Shown here: one piece after another, positions 25,956-33,547 of the stretch
How positions within the stretch are numbered: the stretch's first letter is position 1
Layout of the letters: each line of letters opens with the position of its first letter
Source: an uncultured Bacteroidales bacterium
GTDB taxonomy: Bacteria; Bacteroidota; Bacteroidia; Bacteroidales; UBA932
Assembly (NCBI GenBank): GCA_900316045.1
Contig: ONBM01000004.1
Span: forward strand, 1 to 51,208
DNA: 51,208 bases
Reading direction: 5' to 3'
The notes under the pieces: model-generated
Seen by the model: the letters and a program-made list of their open reading frames with translations, nothing else
Databases searched by the model: none
What the model was told of the DNA's origin: nothing
Position numbers and translations under genes: made by a program

Positions 25956-27293
25956 ATGTTGGAACTGGGGGATAACAGGTTCTGGAATATCTTGGATAGG
26001 GCTGTGGGGCGTGAGAATGCTGCCATGGCAGCGAGAGCGTTCGAGGAACCAGCCTCTGTTTCAGTAAGGCTGAACCCAGCAAAAGTTTCTTCAGATTTCG
26101 CTAAAGAGCATTTCGGGAAAGACATTGCGCAGGTGCCTTGGTGCCAATCCGGTTATTTTCTCGAAGACAGGCCTCGGTTCACTCTGGACCCGTTATTCCA
26201 TGCCGGCTGTTACTATGTGCAGGATTCCTCCGCAATGTACGTCGGCCGCATATTCAGGAATATTTTGAATAAGCTGGAAGGTCTAGGGAGACCAGTCAGG
26301 GTGCTGGATCTTTGCGCTGCTCCTGGTGGGAAGACAACCGATCTGGCGGCTTCGCTGAGGCTGAAATTCGGCGATGGCTTCATGCTGGTCGCTAATGAGG
26401 TGATGCGAGGCAGGGCAAGCATCCTAGCTGAAAATGTGACTCTGTGGGGCGATGCGAATGTGGTCGTGACGAGTGCCGATCCAAAAGCATTTGCAAAAAT
26501 GGAAGGCTTTTTCGATGTGATTCTCGCAGATGTTCCTTGCTCTGGAGAGGGAATGTTTCGGAAAGACCCGAAGGCTCTGGAAGGCTGGTCCGAGGATGTG
26601 GTGGCTTTGTGCGCTTCCCGGCAGAAAAGAATTCTAGGGGATGCGTGGCCGGCTCTTCGTTCGGGTGGATTCCTGATTTATTCCACATGTACTTTCGAGG
26701 CTGCCGAGAATGAGGGAAACGTGAATTGGATAGCGGCTGAATTGGGCGCTGAAATAATGGAATGCGAGATGTTCAGAGGCATATTCAGGACTAGTAATGG
26801 CGGAGCGCTGCTAGTGCCTGGGTTTGTGAAAGGTGAGGGGCAGTTCGCCGCTTTGCTCCATAAGACTTCTGTGGCCAGCTCATGGAATAGCAAAGGAGTT
26901 CGTCCTGATGACTCAATGCTTTGGGTTCCGGAATCCATCAGGAAGGATGCTGGCTCGCTTGCCTGGCTCCGGCCGCTCAGGATAGGGATCCCTTTGGGTG
27001 CGAGAAAGGGGAACGATTTCGTGCCATCTGCTGATTTAGCGCTCGCAGCGGACGAGAGCATAGTGCAGAATGTTCATGATTTTAATTATTTTAGAGCAGA
27101 GGTAGATGAAGGCATGGCGTTGCAATTCCTGCACAGAGACAATATATTCGTAGAAGGCTATCCCAAGGGGTATCTGCTGATATGTTTTCAGGGTCATCCT
27201 CTAGGGTTCGTGAAGAATCTTGGTAATCGCTGGAACAGCTTGCTGCCTCATGGCAGGAGGATTAGAATGGATATTGAGAAAACTGAATCATGA
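25956..27293 (+). CDS. RsmF/RsmB-like rRNA m5C methyltransferase
   Basis: 445 residues. The SAM-binding motif LDLCAAPGGKTTDLAA, motif IV DVPCSGEGMFRK (Cys195) and motif VI YSTCTFEAAENE (catalytic Cys245) identify a cytosine-5 RNA methyltransferase of the NOL1/NOP2/Sun group. The C-terminal part (about 340-445; FRAEVDEGMALQFLHRDNIF, PLGFVKNLGNRWNSLLPHGR) is the PUA-like domain of RsmF-type enzymes, which methylate 16S rRNA near C1407. The exact target base is inferred. It starts 4 bp after the SRPBCC gene and overlaps the TPR gene by 4 bp (ATGA). Confidence 0.88.
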   Translation: MLELGDNRFWNILDRAVGRENAAMAARAFEEPASVSVRLNPAKVSSDFAKEHFGKDIAQVPWCQSGYFLEDRPRFTLDPLFHAGCYYVQDSSAMYVGRIFRNILNKLEGLGRPVRVLDLCAAPGGKTTDLAASLRLKFGDGFMLVANEVMRGRASILAENVTLWGDANVVVTSADPKAFAKMEGFFDVILADVPCSGEGMFRKDPKALEGWSEDVVALCASRQKRILGDAWPALRSGGFLIYSTCTFEAAENEGNVNWIAAELGAEIMECEMFRGIFRTSNGGALLVPGFVKGEGQFAALLHKTSVASSWNSKGVRPDDSMLWVPESIRKDAGSLAWLRPLRIGIPLGARKGNDFVPSADLALAADESIVQNVHDFNYFRAEVDEGMALQFLHRDNIFVEGYPKGYLLICFQGHPLGFVKNLGNRWNSLLPHGRRIRMDIEKTES

Positions 27294-28216
27294 TGAAAAG
27301 AATATTTTTTATTTCGCTCTCTTTAGTAATATCCTGCGTCACAGGTCTTTCGCAGGAAAAGCCGACAACTGACGAGTATGCTGCCCGATATCAGAATCTG
27401 GTATCGAGGGTAGGGGCAAACGGGCTTGGAGTGGAAACTCTTCTGAATCATTGGGAAGAGGATTATCCTGACGACGTGAATCCGAAAGTCGGACTGTTTA
27501 ATTTCTACCTTGCTAAGAGCCAAAGTTTCACGATAGATTCCCTGAGAGTCTCGAAATATCTCGGGAATGAGCCGGTGATTAGCCTGAAGGATTCCACTGG
27601 GCAAAACGTATATTATTACCAGATAGCTCATTACGACGATGAACTGTTCGGGAAGGCTTCACAGGCTATTGACAAAGCGATTGAGATGGCGCCAGACAGG
27701 CTGGACTTACGGCTCATAAAAGTCTCCTCCCTGATAAATTATGAGGGGGAGAGTCCTGACATGGCTCTGAGAGACCTGAAAGGACTGATCGATTATAATT
27801 ACGCTAAGCATCCGAAATGGACATATCCGGGGTTGGAGATGCAGGATGACTCATTCGCATCTTTGCTTCAAGATTACTGCTACGCCTTCTTCAAGATGGG
27901 CACGCCTCAGACATTCAAGGCTTTCAAGGACCTTTCGGAAAAAGTGCTAAGCTACGAGCCAAAGAACACGCTTTTCATGACGAATTTAGGCTCGTACTAT
28001 CTGGTTGCAGAGCATAACGATAAGGCGGCTCTCAAGATGTACAACAAGGTTCTGAAGCTCAAGCCGGACGATTACGCGGCCATCAAGAATTGCGTGCTGC
28101 TTGCAAGAAATGAAAAAAACGCGAAACTTGAGAAAAAATACCTTCAGAAGCTCGTGGAGGTCACGACCGACGAGACAGAAAGGACATCGGCGAAAGTCAG
28201 GCTCCAGGCTCTTTAG
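27290..28216 (+). CDS. secreted TPR-repeat protein
   Basis: 308 residues; a second ATG follows immediately (27293). A signal peptide ends near residue 21 (VTGLSQ). Two or three TPR-like helix pairs are visible: ASQAIDKAIEMAPDRLDLRL (about 122-141) and YYLVAEHNDKAALKMYNKVL-KLKPDDYAA (about 243-270). It probably acts in the periplasm as a protein-binding scaffold; partner unknown. Its last 20 bp overlap the end of the converging transporter gene. Confidence 0.75.
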   Translation: MMKRIFFISLSLVISCVTGLSQEKPTTDEYAARYQNLVSRVGANGLGVETLLNHWEEDYPDDVNPKVGLFNFYLAKSQSFTIDSLRVSKYLGNEPVISLKDSTGQNVYYYQIAHYDDELFGKASQAIDKAIEMAPDRLDLRLIKVSSLINYEGESPDMALRDLKGLIDYNYAKHPKWTYPGLEMQDDSFASLLQDYCYAFFKMGTPQTFKAFKDLSEKVLSYEPKNTLFMTNLGSYYLVAEHNDKAALKMYNKVLKLKPDDYAAIKNCVLLARNEKNAKLEKKYLQKLVEVTTDETERTSAKVRLQAL

Positions 28217-29174
28217 CTTCTATTTCTTCGTCATGCTCGTGTAGCTCCCAGGAATTGAACAGATTCTGGAATATGGCGTAGAGACCTCCTGACACAGAAG
28301 TCACTGGGGTCAGGAAGGAATATCCCAGCCAAATCAGGAAGCCAGTGTTTTTCTGTCCGAGCGCCTGTCCCGCAGTGACGGATTCTATCTTTCCGTATGG
28401 TTTCCCGGCTTTCCTGCCGGCATAGAACTGGAACAAAGTGCATGCAAACGATACTATTCCGATCAGCATGGCACCGGATACCGAGACTCCGCTATTCAGC
28501 AAGGCCCTGGTTGCCAAAAACATTGCGAACGTGAGGCTGATCCCCCATAAGTAGAAAGCCAGGAAAGTGTAGCGCATCAGAAAATGCTGCAGGGGCTTAA
28601 TGCAGTATCTTATGAACCATGCGAGGAGCAGCGGGAAGATGAGGAGCGGGAATACTCGTTTGCATATTCTTAGAAAACTGTAGCCGAAGGTCGCTCCGTC
28701 CGTGGAATTTATCACAGGAATCAGCAACGGAATCATTATTGCAGCCAGACAGTTCGAAAGCACGGTGTAAGAGATTGTGTGCGAGAGGCTCCCTCCTAAT
28801 TTGTCGGTTATCACTCCCGCTGCTGCCGCCGTAGGGCAGATTATGCAGAGCGTGGCGCATTCCATGAGTATCTTCCATATTCCCTCTTCCATTCCAGACG
28901 TGATGAGGGCCAGGAACACGAAGCCGATTGCTTGCAGAGCCAGCAGCCAGATGTGCCATTTCTGAATCTTGATGTCGTGTGGAGATACCTTGTTGTATTG
29001 AAGGAAAAGCATGCAGGCAACGGCGATTGGCTGGAATTCTTTCGCAAAAGCGGAAACTGCTCGTTCGGATGGCATCATGAATGGGACGAATCGGAAAAGC
29101 AGATAAACCGTGATGCCAGTCGTTAGCGCTAGAGGCAGCATCCACGTGTCCAAGAATGTCTTCGCGTCTTTCAT
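28197..29174 (-). CDS. BASS-family (bile acid:sodium symporter-like) transporter
   Basis: 325 residues from the ATG at 29174-29172; three codons upstream a TTG is possible but unlikely. About 9-10 hydrophobic helices. Family-like features are CATLCIICPTAAAAGVITDK-L in the middle and SVTAGQALGQKNTGFLIWLG in the C-terminal half, typical of the second crossover region. These carriers move organic anions with sodium. The ligand is not predictable. The acidic C-terminus (ELHEHDEEIEAKEPGA) is encoded opposite the end of the TPR gene. Divergent from the M13 peptidase gene. Confidence 0.75.
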   Translation of the reverse strand: MKDAKTFLDTWMLPLALTTGITVYLLFRFVPFMMPSERAVSAFAKEFQPIAVACMLFLQYNKVSPHDIKIQKWHIWLLALQAIGFVFLALITSGMEEGIWKILMECATLCIICPTAAAAGVITDKLGGSLSHTISYTVLSNCLAAIMIPLLIPVINSTDGATFGYSFLRICKRVFPLLIFPLLLAWFIRYCIKPLQHFLMRYTFLAFYLWGISLTFAMFLATRALLNSGVSVSGAMLIGIVSFACTLFQFYAGRKAGKPYGKIESVTAGQALGQKNTGFLIWLGYSFLTPVTSVSGGLYAIFQNLFNSWELHEHDEEIEAKEPGA

Positions 29175-29199
29175 AGGCTGCAAATATCGCCAAAATATT

Positions 29200-29207
29200 T
29201 ATATTTG
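29200..29207 (+). promoter_or_regulatory. -7 box of the M13 peptidase operon
   Basis: TATATTTG is a perfect TAnnTTTG match 44 bases before the ATG at 29252, predicting a leader of about 38 bases. No clear TTTG at the -33 distance. A tiny reading frame (ATG GAT TTA TGA) ends on the start codon of the peptidase gene and might couple translation, but may be chance. Confidence 0.4.
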
Positions 29208-29251
29208 TACCCCGAAATGACTTTGAAAATATTATAATATCACATGGATTT

Positions 29252-31270
29252 ATGAAAAAAGCAATATTATTTATGACATCTCTATTGGTTATGGCTGGAT
29301 GCGGCCAGACTGCTCAGTCCCCGAAAACGCCAGCCTTGGACCTTTCGAATCTTGACTCCACGGTGGCTCCAGGAACGGATTTTTACCAATATGCCACTGG
29401 CGGTTGGCAGAAGAATCACCCATTGAAGCCTGAATATGCCAGATATGGCACATTCGATGCTTTGAGAGACTCTTCAGAGGAAAGGCTTAACAGGCTGTTC
29501 AAGAGCATGGAGAACATGCAGGCGGAAGCTGGTTCTACGGAAGAGAAAATCGTCATTCTGTACAAGCAGGGGCTTGACTCGGTGACTCTCAACAAGGAAG
29601 GAGCCGAGCCTGTCAAGAAATATGTCGATGAAATCTATGCCGTAAGCGACAAAGACGGGCTAGTGAAAGAACTCGCCAAGCTTCACGATGTGGGCGAAGG
29701 CGGATTCTTCGGGGCATACGTTGGCGCCGACCTGGCCAACAGCAACATGCAGATCCTTTATTTCGGCCAGTCTGGCCTGGGAATCGGCGACAGGGATTAC
29801 TACATTGACCCTGCTAACGCTGCTTTGAAGGAAGGTTATAAGAATATGCTCACGAAGCTCTTTTCGCTTGCAGGCAATGAAAATCCTGAGCAGGCAGCCG
29901 CAAATGCGCTTGCTGTAGAGGACGTGATAGCAAGATATTCATGGACGAAGGTGCAGGAAAGAGACATTCAGGCTCAGTACAACCCAATGAGCACAGCAGA
30001 ACTGGAAAAGAATTATCCTGGCTTCAATTTCAAGGCCTATCTTGCTGAAAGGAATATTCCGGATCAGGATAAACTTGTCGTCGGGGAGCTTTCCTATTTC
30101 AAAGGTTTGACTGAATATTTCGCCAAAGCTGATTTGCAGCAGCTGAAGGATTATCTGGCCGGGCAGCTTCTGACTGGCGGCTGCGGAGCATTGAGCGATG
30201 ATTTCTACAATGCATACTTCGATTTCTTCAGCCGGCAGATGAGCGGCATCCAGCAACAGAAACCTCGCTGGAAGAGAGCCATGAGAGTTCCTAATTCCGT
30301 CCTTGGAGAGGCCGTGGGAAAGATGTATGTTGAGAAATACTTCCCGGAGTCATCCAAGCAGAAGATGCTGGATCTCGTCCACAACCTGCAGAAGGCTCTT
30401 GGAGAGCATATCGACGAGCTGGATTGGATGAGCGACTCCACGAAGGCTAAAGCTCACGAGAAGCTGGACAATTACACTATCAAGATTGGCTATCCGGACA
30501 AATGGAAAGATTATTCTACGCTCGAGGTGGGTGGCGGCAAGAACTATTACGAGAATCTGCGTGCCGCCAGCCAGTGGTACGTTGCCGACAATATGTCAAA
30601 GCTTGGAAAGCCGACGGACAAGACTGAATGGGGGATGACTCCGCAGACGGTGAACGCTTACTACAATCCTACGACAAATGAGATATGCTTCCCTGCGGCA
30701 ATCCTTCAGGCTCCGTTCTTCAACCCGGATGCCGACGATGCCGTGAACTATGGTGGCATAGGCGTAGTGATCGGACATGAGATGTCTCACGGCTTCGATG
30801 ACCAGGGCCGCCTGTTCGACAAAGACGGTAACATGTCCAATTGGTGGACGAAGGAAGACGAAGAAAAATTCAAGGCAAAGGCAGAGGTGCTGGCAGCCCA
30901 ATTCGATTCCGTAGAGGTGCTGCCTGGCGTTCATGCTGATGGTCATCACACTCTCGGCGAGAATATCGGCGACCATGGCGGTCTGAGCATCGCTTTCACT
31001 GCCATGCAGAATGCCATTGCCGGGCAGAATGTCGGCCTGATAGATGGATTCACTCCAGAGCAGAGATTCTATCTGTCATATGCGACTATATGGGCGCAGA
31101 ACATCACCGACGAGGAGAAGGCTCGTCTGACGAAACTTGACGAGCATTCCCTGGCGGTCAACAGGGTGAACATGTCAATCCGCAATTTCCAGAGCTTCTT
31201 CGACGCTTTCGGAATCAAGGAAGGAGACCCTATGTGGAGGCCGGAGAGCGAGAGAGTCCACATCTGGTAA
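29252..31270 (+). CDS. M13-family (neprilysin/PepO-like) metallopeptidase lipoprotein
   Basis: 672 residues. Lipobox VMAGC (Cys17), so anchored in a membrane. M13 features in order: the N-terminal APGTDFYQYATGGWQKNHP, the substrate-binding NAYYNPTTNEICFPAAILQ, the zinc site HEMSH at 509-513, the third ligand in GENIGDHGG (Glu570, with Asp574), and a C-terminal ...PESERVHIW ending close to the usual VW. The full set of catalytic residues is present. It should cleave peptides at the cell envelope. A permease gene follows after 7 bp. Confidence 0.95.
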   Translation: MKKAILFMTSLLVMAGCGQTAQSPKTPALDLSNLDSTVAPGTDFYQYATGGWQKNHPLKPEYARYGTFDALRDSSEERLNRLFKSMENMQAEAGSTEEKIVILYKQGLDSVTLNKEGAEPVKKYVDEIYAVSDKDGLVKELAKLHDVGEGGFFGAYVGADLANSNMQILYFGQSGLGIGDRDYYIDPANAALKEGYKNMLTKLFSLAGNENPEQAAANALAVEDVIARYSWTKVQERDIQAQYNPMSTAELEKNYPGFNFKAYLAERNIPDQDKLVVGELSYFKGLTEYFAKADLQQLKDYLAGQLLTGGCGALSDDFYNAYFDFFSRQMSGIQQQKPRWKRAMRVPNSVLGEAVGKMYVEKYFPESSKQKMLDLVHNLQKALGEHIDELDWMSDSTKAKAHEKLDNYTIKIGYPDKWKDYSTLEVGGGKNYYENLRAASQWYVADNMSKLGKPTDKTEWGMTPQTVNAYYNPTTNEICFPAAILQAPFFNPDADDAVNYGGIGVVIGHEMSHGFDDQGRLFDKDGNMSNWWTKEDEEKFKAKAEVLAAQFDSVEVLPGVHADGHHTLGENIGDHGGLSIAFTAMQNAIAGQNVGLIDGFTPEQRFYLSYATIWAQNITDEEKARLTKLDEHSLAVNRVNMSIRNFQSFFDAFGIKEGDPMWRPESERVHIW

Positions 31271-31277
31271 AATATCC

Positions 31278-32447
31278 ATGGATGCGTCCCGCTTCATAGC
31301 CAGACGCCTCCGTTTCGGGGGGAAGATAGCGATGGCATCCATCGCTATCTCCTTCTTTATCATAATAATCGCCGTTTCCATTTCTTCAGGATTCAGGACA
31401 GACATCAGAGATGGCATTTCCAAGCTCACCGGGGATATCCAGCTAATGCGTGAAGACATGAATTACGTGAGCGAGGATTCATCCATTCCTGCAGACCCGA
31501 GTTTTAAAAGGCTCATTGATTCTCTGCCAGGAGTAAAGTCAATATCTCCTGCAGTGTATAGGGCTGGAATCATAAAAAAGGATGACAATATCCACGGCGT
31601 GGTTTTCAAAGGCGTCCAGAGGGAAGCCTCGGATACTTCACGGCTGAGCATACTTATTCCTGAGAGGCTTTCAGATCTTTTGAATGTCAAGGCTGGCGAT
31701 AAGCTGCTGGCTTATTTCGTTGGCGATAACATTAAAGTAAGGAATTTCACCGTTTCTGGCACTTACGAGAGTGTCATGGACGGCACCGATAATTTGGTGA
31801 TGCTTGCTGACATCAAAGACATTCAGCGCCTGAACGGATGGGGAGAGGATGAGGTCTCGGAACTTGAAATCACCCTGAAGAAAGGCTACAAGAACGCCGC
31901 TTCCATGGAAGATTTGACTCGGCATATTGGCATGCTGGCAATGACGGGGGACGAAAGTGAGGAGATCGGCCTGGTTGCTACTTCCGTGATGGATCGTTAT
32001 CCCCAGATATTCGACTGGCTGGACCTGATAGATTTCAACGTTCTGTTCATCCTTATCCTTATGACGATAGTCGCTGGCTTCAATATGATTTCGGGGCTCC
32101 TGATAATGCTTTTCAGGAACATATCGACTATCGGAACCCTGAAAGCCATGGGCATGACAGACGGCGCGATTTCCAAAATATTCCTTAGGGTTGCTTCCGA
32201 GGTTGTATTCAAAGGTATGCTCATAGGCAATCTGGTGGCGCTTGCTTTTTGTGCCGTGCAGGGATTCACTCATTTCATAAAGCTGAATCCAGAGAATTAT
32301 TTCGTGTCTTTCGTGCCAGTCAGCGTGAGCCTATCTGGAATCCTCCTTGCCGACGCTGTCTCTTATCTTGTCATCCTGCTCCTGCTCCTCATCCCGTGTC
32401 TCTTCATTTCCAGGGTCGATCCCGCCCAGACTGTCAGAGCCCAGTGA
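31278..32447 (+). CDS. FtsX/LolE-type ABC permease
   Basis: 389 residues. One N-terminal membrane helix (AMASIAISFFIIIIAVSISS), a periplasmic MacB/PCD-like domain (about 45-240), then three C-terminal helices (VLFILILMTIVAGFNMISGL, LIGNLVALAFCAVQG, YLVILLLLLIPCLFISRVDP). This is the topology of LolC/LolE lipoprotein-release permeases; the start FIARRLRF also fits. No ATPase gene is next to it. The last 117 bp are also used, on the other strand, by the MltF-like gene. Confidence 0.85.
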   Translation: MDASRFIARRLRFGGKIAMASIAISFFIIIIAVSISSGFRTDIRDGISKLTGDIQLMREDMNYVSEDSSIPADPSFKRLIDSLPGVKSISPAVYRAGIIKKDDNIHGVVFKGVQREASDTSRLSILIPERLSDLLNVKAGDKLLAYFVGDNIKVRNFTVSGTYESVMDGTDNLVMLADIKDIQRLNGWGEDEVSELEITLKKGYKNAASMEDLTRHIGMLAMTGDESEEIGLVATSVMDRYPQIFDWLDLIDFNVLFILILMTIVAGFNMISGLLIMLFRNISTIGTLKAMGMTDGAISKIFLRVASEVVFKGMLIGNLVALAFCAVQGFTHFIKLNPENYFVSFVPVSVSLSGILLADAVSYLVILLLLLIPCLFISRVDPAQTVRAQ

Positions 32448-33527
32448 GTCTATCATCTGCTCTACCTGCTGTTCTTCCAGCTCTATCTCTTTTTCTTGAG
32501 CAGAATTTTGTGGCACGACGCCTCTGAATATGTCGTATCGTCCCAGAACGACTCTGACGTAAGCGATTGTCTCCAGACCTTCGAATCTCAGGGCATCGTT
32601 TCTTTCGCCGGTAAAGTATTCTGCGAAATTGCTCCACCTGCTGACATCGACTTTCTTGCTGCGGGCCGTGGAGATTGCATCTGTAATATTCCCCGATCCG
32701 GCATTGTAGGCTGCCAGGGTGTATTTCGTCAATTCGGCCCCTTCTATTCCGTATCCTTTAAGAATATCCTGAAGCCGGCTCAGAATCTGGACAGAGCATT
32801 TGATGTTCTCCTCAGGGTCCAGAAGGTCAGTAATTCCGAATTTCGCCGCGCTGGCAGGCATGACCTGCATCAGTCCCTGTGCCCCACGTTTTGATTTTAC
32901 GCTTATCTTGAAGCGGGACTCATTCCACATGAGCGAGGCCAGCAGTTTCCAGTCCCAGCCGATGCTTTTGGAATAGTCTTTTAGAAGGTCATCGTAGGGG
33001 GTCAGAATCCTCTTATCCCTGCCTTTGCGATAAGGGTTGTAGCAGGCGAAGAAACGGTTGTAGAAGCTGAAATAGTTCTCCATCCTCACGAACCGCCCCA
33101 GCCACAAGTCCAGGTACTTCATCTTTTTCCTGTCTGGTTTGATGAACCACGTGCCTGTGCTGTCCGTCATCATCACTTTTCGGAAAGTGGCCTCGCCCTT
33201 CCAAGTTGCAGGAGCGACTAGAATGTCAATGCTGTCACAAAGCAGTGAGTCAGAGTAGTCAGCCCCATCCCCAGCCAGAGTTATTCTTATTTTAGCCGAA
33301 TTGTCGGAGGCAAACTGTTTCAGAAGCTCGTAATTATAATCTGTCAGATATCCAGTCCTGAGAGTTTCTATCGAATCGAGGGCAATGACGCAGCGTAGCT
33401 GGGCATTTTCGTAAGGGTTCTTGCCTGACTGAGATAGTTCTCCAACTGAAAGCGGGATAAGTGCCAGCACGATGAGTGTTGGAATTAAGAATCTCAAGAA
33501 TTTTTTGGTAACTCGTTTTAGGCCCAT
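32331..33527 (-). CDS. MltF-like lytic transglycosylase
   Basis: 398 residues. An N-terminal signal anchor (FLIPTLIVLALIPLSV) is followed by a solute-binding-protein-like domain (about 40-160) and an SLT domain (about 180-330): WKLLASLMWNESRFKISVKS with the catalytic Glu, GAQGLMQVMPASAAKFGI, and YTLAAYNAGSGNITDAI. It should cleave peptidoglycan glycan strands with 1,6-anhydro ends. After about residue 345 comes a polar tail (EKEIELEEQQVEQMIDSLGS...DEEQEQDDKIRD). The last 39 codons are antisense to the final helix of the FtsX-like permease. The start is ATG 33527, 20 bp after the porin stop on the same strand. Confidence 0.88.
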   Translation of the reverse strand: MGLKRVTKKFLRFLIPTLIVLALIPLSVGELSQSGKNPYENAQLRCVIALDSIETLRTGYLTDYNYELLKQFASDNSAKIRITLAGDGADYSDSLLCDSIDILVAPATWKGEATFRKVMMTDSTGTWFIKPDRKKMKYLDLWLGRFVRMENYFSFYNRFFACYNPYRKGRDKRILTPYDDLLKDYSKSIGWDWKLLASLMWNESRFKISVKSKRGAQGLMQVMPASAAKFGITDLLDPEENIKCSVQILSRLQDILKGYGIEGAELTKYTLAAYNAGSGNITDAISTARSKKVDVSRWSNFAEYFTGERNDALRFEGLETIAYVRVVLGRYDIFRGVVPQNSAQEKEIELEEQQVEQMIDSLGSDSLGGIDPGNEETRDEEQEQDDKIRDSVGKEDSR

Positions 33528-33547
33528 AAGCAGTAGTTTTCATTCTG

